A stretch of 18,674 nt of DNA from DASVBJ01 sp036375895 (GCA_036375895.1 DASVBJ010000055.1:1-18674); one strand, 5' to 3'. Positions 7,079-14,643 are shown, numbered from the stretch's first letter. Program-made: numbers and translations. The notes: generated by a model not told the origin, from the letters alone.

Positions 7079-7638
7079 GCCCGGGTGCGCCAGACCTGAC
7101 GGGTCAGGTCGAGGAACGCCTCGCCGCGGCCGCACCCCTCCCAGCCGGACAGGCTCGAGTAGGACAGCGAGGCGTCGGAGAGGTCCGTCACCTTCGAGAC
7201 GTGCATCCGCGTCGCCGAGGACAGGCTCTTGCCGGTGTAGGCGCCGGTGCCGGTGGCGGCCCACCAGCGCCGACCCAGCGCGGGGGCGGACACCACCCCT
7301 GCCACGACGACGTCCCCGTCCATCAGGGCGATGAGGCTCGCCCACACCGGGACACCGCGGACGAAGTTCTTCGTCCCGTCGATCGGGTCGAGCATCCAGC
7401 GACGGGGCCCGTGGCCGGTGTCGCCGAGCTCCTCGCCGGTGACCGCGTCGCGGGGCCGCGCCCGCTTGAGCGTGGACCGGATCGACTCCTCCGCCGTCCG
7501 GTCGGCGTCCGTGACGGGCGTGAGATCGGGCTTGGTCTCGACCTTCAGGTCCATGGCGCGGAAGCGGTTCATGGTTATCGAGTCGGCCGCGTCGGCGAGC
7601 ACGTGCGCGAGGCGGAGGTCGTCGTCGTAGGCCGGCAT
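6850..7638 (-). CDS. hisN: Histidinol-phosphatase, inositol monophosphatase family
   Basis: 262 residues from ATG 7638. Metal-binding motifs of the IMPase superfamily are intact: VTDADR (42-47), GEE 68-70, LDPIDGT 83-89 (Asp84 and Asp87) and HDLAA 213-217 with Asp214. The N-terminal block LKVETKPDLTPVTDADR closely matches the actinobacterial HisN subgroup, which removes phosphate from histidinol phosphate in histidine synthesis, rather than true inositol monophosphatases. A TACGGT -10 box lies seven bases before the ATG and no Shine-Dalgarno is seen, so the mRNA is probably leaderless. The longer frame to 7830 is Arg/Gly-rich shadow. Inositol phosphate activity cannot be excluded from sequence alone. 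Confidence 0.85.
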   Translation of the reverse strand: MPAYDDDLRLAHVLADAADSITMNRFRAMDLKVETKPDLTPVTDADRTAEESIRSTLKRARPRDAVTGEELGDTGHGPRRWMLDPIDGTKNFVRGVPVWASLIALMDGDVVVAGVVSAPALGRRWWAATGTGAYTGKSLSSATRMHVSKVTDLSDASLSYSSLSGWEGCGRGEAFLDLTRQVWRTRAYGDFWSYMLVAEGAVDIACEPEVALHDLAAPAVVVAEAGGQFTDLDGTPGPAGGSAVATNGLLHDEVLKRLTPAG

Positions 7639-7645
7639 GTAACGA

Positions 7646-7651
7646 ACCGTA
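7646..7651 (-). promoter_or_regulatory. -10 box of leaderless hisN
   Basis: TACGGT on the minus strand, followed by seven bases and then the hisN ATG. This TANNNT-N7-ATG arrangement is the typical actinobacterial leaderless promoter. No good -35 is visible. Confidence 0.5.
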
Positions 7652-7730
7652 CAAGTCTCTGGCCGGTGTACCCCCTCACCCCCATACTCGACACGAGAAA
7701 CCGAACCGCGCGCACCTCCCCGGGGAACCC

Positions 7731-8102
7731 ATGACCCTCTTCCACCGTCGTCCCGCCCCCGAGCCCCTCGAAGCCGTGCCGATCCCCGTCCCCAGGCCCA
7801 CCATCGACGGCTGGACCCTCGCCGGCACACCGCTGGCGGGCAAGCTGCCCAAGCCCGAGCTGCGTGAGCTGGAGACGCTGCTGCACGGCATCGCCGTCCA
7901 GGCCGACACGCCGTACACCTACGAGCGCGCGGCGGTGCTGCTGGAGCGCGCCGGAGAGTCGGGCCAGGCGCTGTCGGTCTGCGAGGCGTGGCTGGACCAG
8001 ACCGCGGCCAAGTGGCCGGAGTACGTCCACCACACCCGCGCCATCGAGAAGCGGCGCAACCGGCTGCGGATGCGCCAGCGCGTGACCCCTGCCGCCAGCT
8101 GA
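7731..8102 (+). CDS. Small hypothetical protein, helical
   Basis: 123 residues from ATG 7731, preceded by a weak CGGGGAA. The N-terminal 40 residues are Pro-rich and extended. Residues 42-115 look helical, with a pair YTYERAAVLLERAGESGQALSV at 62-83 that resembles one TPR-like helical hairpin, and the C-terminus is Arg-rich (EKRRNRLRMRQR). There is no signal peptide or membrane segment. I do not recognise a named family. It diverges from hisN across 92 bases and is convergent with the small membrane gene downstream of norB. Codon use matches its neighbours and the frame is well kept. Confidence 0.65.
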   Translation: MTLFHRRPAPEPLEAVPIPVPRPTIDGWTLAGTPLAGKLPKPELRELETLLHGIAVQADTPYTYERAAVLLERAGESGQALSVCEAWLDQTAAKWPEYVHHTRAIEKRRNRLRMRQRVTPAAS

Positions 8103-8130
8103 CGTCCGGGCGCCGGACGCCAAGGCGTCA
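8100..8130. terminator. Bidirectional hairpin spanning both stop codons of convergent genes
   Basis: An inner perfect hairpin CGTCCGG-GCG-CCGGACG occupies 8103-8119. TGACG (8100-8104) and CGTCA (8126-8130), which contain the stop codons of the two convergent genes, could form an alternative outer stem. Only 25 bases separate the genes, so this is the only place for termination. Confidence 0.5.
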
Positions 8131-8553
8131 CCCGCTGTGGTGGCTCGCGGTCCTCTGCTCCGCCGGTCCGGGCTGACGGCCCGGACCGGCGGCGTGCGCC
8201 GGCCGGCGTAGTCGGCGGGCCAGCCACGTCGTCACGACGAGGGCCAGCAGCGTCACGGGCGCCAGCAGCCCGGCCTCCGCGGGGCGGTGGTGGCGGACCA
8301 GCTCCGCCGTTGCCAGCACGAGCGCCGCGACCGCGGCCACCAGCGCCACCCCGGTGTAGAGACCCGGCACCTCGGAGTGCGGCCAGTCGGCCCGGTCTGC
8401 GGGCGCGGGCGCATCCTTGACCTGGCGTCGGTAACCGGCCAGCACCCGACTGCCCCAGGCCGATGAGGACACCCGGCCGAGGGAGTGCAGCGCGGCGGAG
8501 CCCCCGAGCAGGATCAGGGCGTAGATGCCGACGATGGCCGCCTCGGCGTGCAC
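8128..8553 (-). CDS. Small membrane protein coupled to norB
   Basis: 141 residues from GTG 8553, which begins 4 nt after the norB stop codon, so translation is probably coupled. Three hydrophobic segments are visible: about residues 6-25, 65-84 and 94-111. The loop at 35-62 is charged, and the C-terminus is Pro/Gly/His-rich (ends HHSG). I do not recognise the family. Its position suggests a partner, assembly or stability factor of the NO reductase, which is inference; single-subunit qNor enzymes are not known to need one. An alternative is an unrelated membrane protein carried in the operon. Confidence 0.75.
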   Translation of the reverse strand: MHAEAAIVGIYALILLGGSAALHSLGRVSSSAWGSRVLAGYRRQVKDAPAPADRADWPHSEVPGLYTGVALVAAVAALVLATAELVRHHRPAEAGLLAPVTLLALVVTTWLARRLRRPAHAAGPGRQPGPAEQRTASHHSG

Positions 8554-8557
8554 CCGA

Positions 8558-10888
8558 TCACCCGATCCGGCCGGCGGCGGTCGCCTCCGCGGCCTCGAGC
8601 GACTCGACCTCGGTGAACAGCATGAGGTCTTCCTCGCCCGTGACGTCCCGGTGCTTGCCGCGGTGGATGACTCCCTGGACGGTCATCCAGAGCAGTGGCA
8701 GCACCCCTCCCGCGATGAAGAGGACGTCACCGGGGAGCCGCAGCCACTCGAGCAGCGAGTTGGTCGAGCTGCCGATGAACTTCAGCGTCCGGGCGTCGAA
8801 GTAGCCGGCGTCGACCGAGTGGTAGAGCTGCAGCAGGCCGAGGGGGAGCAGGGTCACGAAGGCCATCCAGGCCAGGCCGATGTTCAGCGACCAGAAGCTG
8901 GTCCGAGCCAACCGGTCCGACCACTTCTCCGCCGGGATGAGGTACCGCAGCGCGAACATCGCGAAGCCCACGGCGAGCATGCCGTAGACGCCCATCATGG
9001 CGGCGTGCCCGTGGTTGGCGGTCAGGGCGGTGCCCATCTCGTAGTAGGACACGATCGGCAGGTTGATGAGGAAGCCGAAGATGCCGGCACCGAGGAAGTT
9101 CCAGAACCCGACGGCGACCAGGCACATGACCGCCCAGCGGTGCGGGAACGGCGTGGGGCTCTTCGACTCCTGTCGGGCACCCAGCCGGATGAAGCTCCAC
9201 GCCTCGACGGTCAGGAACGTCAGCGGGATCACCTCGAAGGCACTGAAGAAGGCGCCCATGGCCAGCACGCTGGCGGGCTCGCCGTTGAAGTACCAGTGGT
9301 GCGCGGTCCCGATCACCCCGCCGGCGCTGTAGAGCACGATGTCGAGGAAGATCACGCGCAGGGCGATCTTCTCGCGGACCACGCCGAGCAGCACGAAGAC
9401 GTACGCGACCATGACGGTCGTGAACAGCTCGAGGAAGTCCTCGACCCACAGGTGTACGACGAGGAAGCGCCAGAAGTCCGCGATGGTGAACGCGCTGGAG
9501 TGATGGGCGAGCAGCCCGGTCGCGTAGACCACCGGCAACGCGAGCGCGGCGAAGAAGAACATCCAGGGCATGTTCGCCGGGCTCTCCCCGCGCAGCCGCC
9601 TGCGCAGGCCGCGCCACAGTATGACGACCCAGAAGACCATGCCGACGGTGAGCAGGATCTGCCACAGCTTGCCGAGGTCGAGGTACTCGAACCCCTGCAT
9701 CCCCAGCCAGCTCCACAGCTCGCCGAAGGCGCCACGCATGCCGGCCAGCTCGCCGAGCAGGGACCCGACGACGACCACGACCAGAGCGCCGAGCAGCAGG
9801 TACGCCAGCCCGGCCTGGCCCTTCGGGTCCCGCCGGCGGGTGATCATCGGGACGAGGAAGATGCCGGCGGCGAGGAACGAGGTGGACACCCAGAACAGCG
9901 CGAGCTGCACGTGCCACGTTCGTACGAGGTTGTACGGCAGCCAACGATCGAGCGGGATCCCGAAGAAGCTGCCGAGGTCCGCCCGGTAGTGCTCGCTGGC
10001 CGCTCCGACGAAGGTCTGGACGAGGAACAGGGCGGCCATGGCGAGGAAGAACCATGCGGTGGCCCGCTGCGAGCCGGTGAGGGCGACCTGCTGGGGCTCG
10101 CGGAACCGCAGCTCCTCCTGCTCCCTGCCGTGCCAGCCCAGCCAGTTCCACCGGCCGAACGCGGCGAACAGCGCGCCGGTGCCGCCCAGCAGGGCGATGA
10201 GGCTGATGACGCTCCACACGATGGTGTTCGCGGTCGGACCGTTGTCGACGAGAGGCTCGGGCGGCCAGTTGTTGGTGTAGCTGTAGTTCTTCGTCGGGCG
10301 GTTCGCCGACGCGGCCCACGCGGTCCAGGCGAAGTACGCGGTGAGCTGCCGGATCTGCGTCCGGTCGGTGATGGCATGCGGGCGCAGCCCGGTCTCCCCG
10401 GGCTTGGCGAAGAAGTCGGCGTAGTAGCCGGTGAGGTCCTCGAACGCGGCGGCCTGCGCGTCGGAGATCGTCAGTCGCCCGGTGCCGGGGTCGTACGTGT
10501 TGGTCTTGAAGTCCTCGCTGGTGCGGCGAGCCGCGGTGTCGGAGGCCTCGCCGCCGTAGCTCTCCTGCACCCGCTGCGCCGCACGGTGGAGGTAGTCCGC
10601 CGTGAAGTCCGGGCCGAGGTAGGCGCCGTGCCCGAAGATCGAGCCGTACTCCATCAGGCCGTTGCGGAGGAACACGTCCTGGCCCGCGCGCACGTCGGCG
10701 CCGGTGAAGACGGTCTCTCCGGACGTGGAGGCGACGGCCTTGGGGATCGGCGGGCTGGACTGGTAGGTGAGATAGCCCATGAGCACGAGGCCGAAGAACC
10801 CGGCGAGCGACACGAGCGCGGCGGCCTGCACCCAGCCGCGGGACACGAGGGCCCCGCGACGCGTCGGCGCAGCTGTCATGGTCTCCAC
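8558..10888 (-). CDS. norB: Quinol-dependent nitric oxide reductase (qNor), single subunit
   Basis: 776 residues from GTG 10888, supported by AGGAGG six bases upstream; ATG 10879 is the alternative. The length fits qNor, where the cytochrome c subunit is replaced by an N-terminal periplasmic extension without a CxxCH heme site (about residues 45-220; none is present). The remaining residues form about twelve membrane helices of the heme-copper oxidase fold. Ligands align with those of Pseudomonas cNOR: His326 and His628 for heme b, His626 for heme b3, His479, His530 and His531 for FeB, plus Glu483. All are intact. The enzyme reduces two NO to N2O with electrons from menaquinol or ubiquinol, serving NO detoxification or denitrification. 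No nitrite or N2O reductase is visible here. Confidence 0.95.
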   Translation of the reverse strand: METMTAAPTRRGALVSRGWVQAAALVSLAGFFGLVLMGYLTYQSSPPIPKAVASTSGETVFTGADVRAGQDVFLRNGLMEYGSIFGHGAYLGPDFTADYLHRAAQRVQESYGGEASDTAARRTSEDFKTNTYDPGTGRLTISDAQAAAFEDLTGYYADFFAKPGETGLRPHAITDRTQIRQLTAYFAWTAWAASANRPTKNYSYTNNWPPEPLVDNGPTANTIVWSVISLIALLGGTGALFAAFGRWNWLGWHGREQEELRFREPQQVALTGSQRATAWFFLAMAALFLVQTFVGAASEHYRADLGSFFGIPLDRWLPYNLVRTWHVQLALFWVSTSFLAAGIFLVPMITRRRDPKGQAGLAYLLLGALVVVVVGSLLGELAGMRGAFGELWSWLGMQGFEYLDLGKLWQILLTVGMVFWVVILWRGLRRRLRGESPANMPWMFFFAALALPVVYATGLLAHHSSAFTIADFWRFLVVHLWVEDFLELFTTVMVAYVFVLLGVVREKIALRVIFLDIVLYSAGGVIGTAHHWYFNGEPASVLAMGAFFSAFEVIPLTFLTVEAWSFIRLGARQESKSPTPFPHRWAVMCLVAVGFWNFLGAGIFGFLINLPIVSYYEMGTALTANHGHAAMMGVYGMLAVGFAMFALRYLIPAEKWSDRLARTSFWSLNIGLAWMAFVTLLPLGLLQLYHSVDAGYFDARTLKFIGSSTNSLLEWLRLPGDVLFIAGGVLPLLWMTVQGVIHRGKHRDVTGEEDLMLFTEVESLEAAEATAAGRIG

Positions 10889-11082
10889 CTAGGTCCTCCT
10901 TCGTGCGGCGATCCGCGGCAGTCGATCGCGACGTCCGCCCGTTTTGCCCGGAACGTCCATGATCGGGAAAGGACCCTAGCGGCCCCGAGGAACGACCGGA
11001 ACCCCGGTGGGGTGTCGCTCGCCGTCGACGAGACCGTCCGTCCTCGCCCCTTGACAGCGCTGCCGTCCCGCCGCCACGGTGG

Positions 11083-11107
11083 TTTACACGTGTCGTCGCC
11101 GTGTAAA
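11083..11107 (+). promoter_or_regulatory. Inverted-repeat operator upstream of the TetR gene
   Basis: TTTACAC (11083-11089) and GTGTAAA (11101-11107) are perfect inverted arms separated by 11 bases, giving a 25-bp site of typical TetR size; ACACGTGT inside it (11086-11093) is a further palindrome. The right arm runs into AAAGAGG, the ribosome site of the TetR gene, so binding would block its expression. A TTGACA lies at 11051-11056, but no well-placed TANNNT follows it. Autoregulation is inferred. Confidence 0.6.
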
Positions 11108-11118
11108 GAGGCTGTCCG

Positions 11119-11667
11119 GTGGGTGAAGTGCGTGAGCGGCTGCTGCGAGCCGCCTACGACGTCGCCGTCGCCGGCTCCTGGGGGCAGGCCCGGATGGCCG
11201 ACATCGCGGCCGCCGCGGGCGTCAGCCGGCAGACGCTCTACAACGAGTTCGGCACCAAGGACGGGCTCGCCGACGCCCTGGCGCTGCACGAGGCCGAGCG
11301 CTTCCTCGCCGGCGTGCTGCGCAGTCTCGAGGGCCGACCCGACCCCGCCGCCGCAGTCGGCGCGGCCGTGGACTGGTCACTGCACGCGGCCGGCGCCAAC
11401 CCGCTGGTCAAGGCGGCCCTGACCGACGACACGGCCGGGCTGCTGCCGCTGCTCACCACCCGCTCCGACGCCGTCCTCGCGGCCCTCCGCGACGGGGTCG
11501 CGGCCGCGCTGCTCGACCGCTGGCCACGGCTGGACCCGGGGGAGACCCGCTGGGTCACCGAGGTCGCCGTACGCCTCACCGTCTCCCACCTCGTCGTCCC
11601 GACCGAGGCCGCAGAGGTCACCGTCGGGCACGTCGAGACCCTCGTCCGCCGCCTGCTGCCGACCTGA
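11119..11667 (+). CDS. TetR/AcrR family transcriptional regulator
   Basis: 182 residues from GTG 11119 with AAGAGG at 11105-11110 as ribosome site. The N-terminus carries the TetR helix-turn-helix: residues 25-46 with MADIAAAAGVSRQTLYNEF, followed by the usual TKDGL turn. Residues 50-180 are the helical ligand-binding and dimer domain, which is too variable to name a ligand. The stop is 13 nt before the diiron gene, so the two form an operon, and the operator-like repeat overlaps the 5' end. It is divergent from norB, whose start is 230 bases away. Control of norB is possible but less likely than self-control, because the repeat lies next to the TetR start. Confidence 0.92.
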   Translation: MGEVRERLLRAAYDVAVAGSWGQARMADIAAAAGVSRQTLYNEFGTKDGLADALALHEAERFLAGVLRSLEGRPDPAAAVGAAVDWSLHAAGANPLVKAALTDDTAGLLPLLTTRSDAVLAALRDGVAAALLDRWPRLDPGETRWVTEVAVRLTVSHLVVPTEAAEVTVGHVETLVRRLLPT

Positions 11668-11680
11668 CCGAGGAGTCCCC

Positions 11681-12790
11681 GTGTCCACGCACCAGCTCTA
11701 CGCCGTGCCCGCCGAGATCGCCACCTGGGACGTGGAGATGCGCGGTGCCGCCCGCTTCACCTGGGAGTACGACGAGGGGCGGGACCGCCTGCTCGCGCTC
11801 TACCAGAAGGGCAAGGACAAGCAGTGGGACTCGACCAAGCGCATCGACTGGTCGCTGGACATCGACCCGGACAACCCGCTCGGGATGCCCGTCGAGACCA
11901 TCCCGATCTACGGCTCGAAGACGTGGGAGCGTCTCGGGCCGGCCGAGGTCGCCGAGGTCCGTCGGCATGCGACCGCTTGGCAGTTCAGCCAGTTTCTCCA
12001 CGGCGAGGAGGGGGCCATGATCTGCTCGGCGCGCATCGTCGAGTCGGTGCCGGACCTCGACTCCAAGTTCTACGCCGCCACCCAGACGATGGACGAGGCG
12101 CGGCACGCGGAGACGTACGCGCGCTTCCTGCAGGAGAAGGTCGGGCTGCTCTACCCGATCAACACGCACTTGAAAGCGCTGCTCGACGACACTCTCAGCG
12201 ACTCCCGCTGGGACATGCCCTACCTCGGGATGCAGGTGCTCATCGAGGGCCTCGCGCTCGCCGCGTTCGGCGTGCTCCGCGACATGACGACCGTCGAGCT
12301 GCCCAAGCAGATCCTGGCCTACGTGATGCAGGACGAGGCGCGTCATGTGGCCTTCGGGCGGATGGCGCTGCGCGACTACTACGCCGAGCTGTCGGCGGCC
12401 GAGAGGGCCGAGCGCGAGGAGTTCGTCATCGAGGGCTGCTACCTCATGAGGGACCGCTTCCGCGGCCAGGAGGTCTGGGAGAACCTCGGCTTCGACCTGG
12501 CCGACTGCATGGACACGGTCGACAACTCGCCGATGATGCAGGCCTTCCGGTCGTTGCTGTTCAGCCGCATCGTGCCGTGCGTCAAGGACATCGGGCTGTG
12601 GAGCGATCGGGTGCAGAAGGCCTACGCCGACATCGGGGTGCTGGACATGGCCGGCATCGACCTCGAGAGCCTCATGAGGACCGACGAGGACGTCGCCGAG
12701 ACCGTCGAGCGGGAGGCCCGGTTCCGCGGCGAGGAGGCCCATCGAGCCCGTGAGGTCGATGCGACCATCAGTACCGGTGCCGAGGAGTGA
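11681..12790 (+). CDS. R2-like diiron (ferritin-like) protein
   Basis: 369 residues from GTG 11681 with AGGAG six bases upstream. The iron ligand pattern of ribonucleotide-reductase R2-like proteins is clear: Glu109 (HGEEGAM), Glu139-x2-His142 (DEARH), Glu189 (LIEG) and Glu219-x2-His222 (DEARH, preceded by Asp218). Tyr146, four residues after His142, sits where R2 carries its radical tyrosine. It lacks the extra His four residues before the last Glu that AurF-type N-oxygenases have. It also lacks the Val and Tyr that crosslink in R2lox (here Ala112 and Met184). It is not a normal R2: spacing between the two helix pairs is shorter and no C-terminal radical-transfer Tyr is seen. It is probably an oxidase or oxygenase induced by the TetR ligand; the substrate is unknown. 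Confidence 0.82.
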   Translation: MSTHQLYAVPAEIATWDVEMRGAARFTWEYDEGRDRLLALYQKGKDKQWDSTKRIDWSLDIDPDNPLGMPVETIPIYGSKTWERLGPAEVAEVRRHATAWQFSQFLHGEEGAMICSARIVESVPDLDSKFYAATQTMDEARHAETYARFLQEKVGLLYPINTHLKALLDDTLSDSRWDMPYLGMQVLIEGLALAAFGVLRDMTTVELPKQILAYVMQDEARHVAFGRMALRDYYAELSAAERAEREEFVIEGCYLMRDRFRGQEVWENLGFDLADCMDTVDNSPMMQAFRSLLFSRIVPCVKDIGLWSDRVQKAYADIGVLDMAGIDLESLMRTDEDVAETVEREARFRGEEAHRAREVDATISTGAEE

Positions 12791-12821
12791 GCCGTTGGCG
12801 CCGGTGCGGTATGCATGACGG

Positions 12822-13367
12822 GTGACTCCTGACGCCGTCACCGTCCTGGGCCACCTGGCCGACGAGCCGCGCCTGCGAGTGTTCGCCGCCGTGCTGCTCG
12901 GGTCACCGGCAGGGACGGCGGAGGTCGCGCGGCGCGCCGGCCTCCACGAGCGCGACGTCCTGAGGCTGCTGGCGCGGCTGGAAGGCGGTGGGCTCGTGAC
13001 CCGCGAACGGGACGGGTGGGTCGCTCATCCCGGGTTGCTGCGCGAGGCCGTCGCCGCAGCGACGCCCGAACGGCACCGCGTGGACCACGGCGCTGCCGAT
13101 CCGGACACCGCCGCTGTCCTGCGAGCCTTCCTCCCCGACGGGCGCCTCGAGCAGGTCCCGGCGGCGCGCGGCAAGCGCCTCGTCGTGCTGGACCACATCG
13201 CCCGGGTGTTCGAGCCCGGCGTGCGCTACCCGGAGCGCGAGGTGAACATGCTGCTGAACGCGTTCCACCCCGACCACGCGGCCTTGCGCCGTTACCTGGT
13301 CGACGAGGGATTCCTCGCCCGTGACCGGCAGGTCTACTGGCGGTCGGGCGGCACCGTCGACGTGTGA
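12822..13367 (+). CDS. Winged-helix regulator with C-terminal DUF2087 domain
   Basis: 181 residues from GTG 12822. Residues 5-70 form an ArsR-like winged helix (LADEPRLRVFAAVLL, then AEVARRAGLHERDVLRLLARLEGGGLV). Residues 115-176 match DUF2087, with FEPGVRYPEREVN at 130-142, FHPDHAALRRYLVDEGFL at 148-165 and the final YWRSGG. This pairing is known in actinobacteria; the role of DUF2087 is not established. The start lies 31 nt after the diiron gene, has no Shine-Dalgarno, and is preceded by TATGCAT six bases away, so it may be leaderless or read from the operon. The regulated genes are unknown. Confidence 0.85.
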   Translation: MTPDAVTVLGHLADEPRLRVFAAVLLGSPAGTAEVARRAGLHERDVLRLLARLEGGGLVTRERDGWVAHPGLLREAVAAATPERHRVDHGAADPDTAAVLRAFLPDGRLEQVPAARGKRLVVLDHIARVFEPGVRYPEREVNMLLNAFHPDHAALRRYLVDEGFLARDRQVYWRSGGTVDV

Positions 13368-13490
13368 GTCTGCGGCGACACGCGAACCGAAAGAGCCTGC
13401 CGTTCGTAGAGACCGGGTGGGACCGTAGGACCCACGCCAGGCCCCGCCACGGGAGAGGAGCGGCGCGACGGGCCCGCGCCGAGCGCGCCG

Positions 13491-13970
13491 ATGTTCGACA
13501 CCGTTCTCGGGCTACCGGTACATGCTCTGGTCGTGCACGTGGTCGTCGTGCTCGTGCCGCTCGCCGCGCTCGGCGTCGTCGGTCTGGCGCTGGTGCCGGC
13601 CTGGCGGGCGCGCTTCGGGTGGGCGGTGCTGGCTCTCGCGACCGCGGGACTCGCCGCCGTACCGGTCGCGACGGCCAGCGGACGCAGGCTGCAGGAGCGG
13701 CTGCACGCCGGCGGAGTCGTCGCGAAGCAGATCGACCACCACCGTTCGATGGGGCAGCTCGTGCTGTGGCCGACGCTGGCGCTCTGGATCCTCGCTCTCG
13801 CCCTCGTGCTGCTGGACCGGCGCCTGGCCCGCAGGCGCCTCGCTGTCAACGTGGTGGCGGTCGTCGCCGTGCTCGCCGCGGGAGCCGCCGCCGCGCAGGT
13901 GGCGATTGCGGGACACCTCGGCACGACCGCGGTGTGGAGCTGCACCATCGGCTCGTCCGCCTGCAAGTGA
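13491..13970 (+). CDS. DUF2231 family membrane protein
   Basis: 159 residues from ATG 13491; a GGAGAGGAG lies about 30 bases upstream, too far to support this start directly. Four membrane helices are visible at about 11-35, 43-62, 89-109 and 117-140. Family features are GLPVHALVVHVVVV at 7-20, the cytosol-facing HHRSMGQLVLW (83-93) and GHLGTTAVW at 141-149. His11, His16, His83, His84 and His142 lie near helix ends and could bind a metal or heme, as suggested for this family; that is not shown here. Two cysteines, Cys151 and Cys158, lie in the short C-terminal tail. The family is a predicted membrane protein of unknown function. Confidence 0.82.
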   Translation: MFDTVLGLPVHALVVHVVVVLVPLAALGVVGLALVPAWRARFGWAVLALATAGLAAVPVATASGRRLQERLHAGGVVAKQIDHHRSMGQLVLWPTLALWILALALVLLDRRLARRRLAVNVVAVVAVLAAGAAAAQVAIAGHLGTTAVWSCTIGSSACK

Positions 13971-14055
13971 GCGGACCGGTCGTGGGGTCGAGCGCAGCGA
14001 CCTGGACCCGAATCGGGTTGCACCCGTCCGTGCTCGGCCAGCAGGCTCGACCCTC

Positions 14056-14565
14056 GTGAGCCTCCCCTTCCCGTCACCGACCGACCCCGTCGTCTCGCGC
14101 ACGGAGGTGTTCCTCGGCTACCTCGACTACTTCCGCTCGGTGTTGGTGGACAAGCTCGAGGGCCTCCCGGACAGCGAGCTCAGGCACAGCCGGCTGCCCT
14201 CCGGCTGGACGCCGATCGAGCTGCTCAAGCACCTGACCTACGTCGAGCTGCGGTGGCTCGAGTGGGGCTTCGAGGGCCGCGACGTCGCCGAGCCGTGGGG
14301 CGATCGCCGAGGGGATCGTTGGTACGTCGCACCGGACGAGACGCTCTCCGACCTGGTGGACGGGCTGCGCGTCCAGGCCGCGCGCAGCCGAGCCGTCGTA
14401 GAGGCCCACGACCTGTCCGAGGTCGGGCAGCCGGGCGAGCGGTGGGACGGCGCCGATCCGGCGACCCTCGAGCGCATCCTCTTCCACCTGGTCCAGGAGT
14501 ACGCCCGCCACGCCGGCCATCTGGACATCGTCCGCGAGCTCATCGACGGCCGCGTCGGGGAGTAG
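14056..14565 (+). CDS. DinB / DUF664 family protein (mycothiol transferase-like)
   Basis: 169 residues from GTG 14056; a longer open frame upstream is in another register over DUF2231. The four-helix DinB fold is recognisable from YLDYFRSVLVDKLEGL (22-37), LPSGWTPIELLKHL (47-60) and LVQEYARHAGHLDIVRELI (145-163). The metal triad His59, His152 and His155 is intact. DUF664 proteins are common in mycothiol-using actinobacteria, where related enzymes transfer mycothiol to electrophiles or reduce such adducts. The family assignment is firm; the substrate is unknown. It is convergent with rsgA. No strong ribosome site precedes the GTG. Confidence 0.85.
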   Translation: MSLPFPSPTDPVVSRTEVFLGYLDYFRSVLVDKLEGLPDSELRHSRLPSGWTPIELLKHLTYVELRWLEWGFEGRDVAEPWGDRRGDRWYVAPDETLSDLVDGLRVQAARSRAVVEAHDLSEVGQPGERWDGADPATLERILFHLVQEYARHAGHLDIVRELIDGRVGE

Positions 14566-14578
14566 CGGAAGCCCCGAT

Positions 14579-14619
14579 CGGATGCGGAAGCGGACGGTGG
14601 GTGACCGAATGGGCATCCG
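14579..14619. terminator. Compound stem between convergent DinB and rsgA genes
   Basis: CGGATGC (14579-14585) pairs with GCATCCG (14613-14619), and inside it CGGT-GGGTG-ACCG forms a small hairpin. It is symmetric on both strands in the 78-base convergent gap. The large interior loop makes it a weak terminator candidate. Confidence 0.35.
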
Positions 14620-14643
14620 GTCCCGGAGAACAGAGCCGGTCGG

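Noticed and set aside
10889..11118. Possible NO-responsive (NsrR- or FNR-type) site before norB
   Set aside because: No convincing dyad of either type was found. GCGATC-N10-GATCGC at 10908-10929 is short and of a kind frequent in such GC-rich sequence.
8525..11422. Very long plus-strand open frame of 965 codons across norB
   Set aside because: It is antisense to the clearly real norB, has His/Glu/Gln/Arg-rich low-complexity content typical of GC-rich shadow frames, and no recognisable domain.
12810..12816. TATGCAT as a -10 box for the DUF2087 gene
   Set aside because: It does not fit TANNNT in the right register, and the gene may be read from the upstream operon; mentioned only in the gene entry.
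14006..14018. ACCCG-AAT-CGGGT hairpin before the DinB gene
   Set aside because: Only a 5-bp stem with a 3-base loop; too weak to call a terminator or regulator in this base composition.
13522..14055. Upstream extension of the DinB frame over DUF2231
   Set aside because: It overlaps DUF2231 in a different register and is Ser/Arg-rich; the DinB fold begins after GTG 14056.
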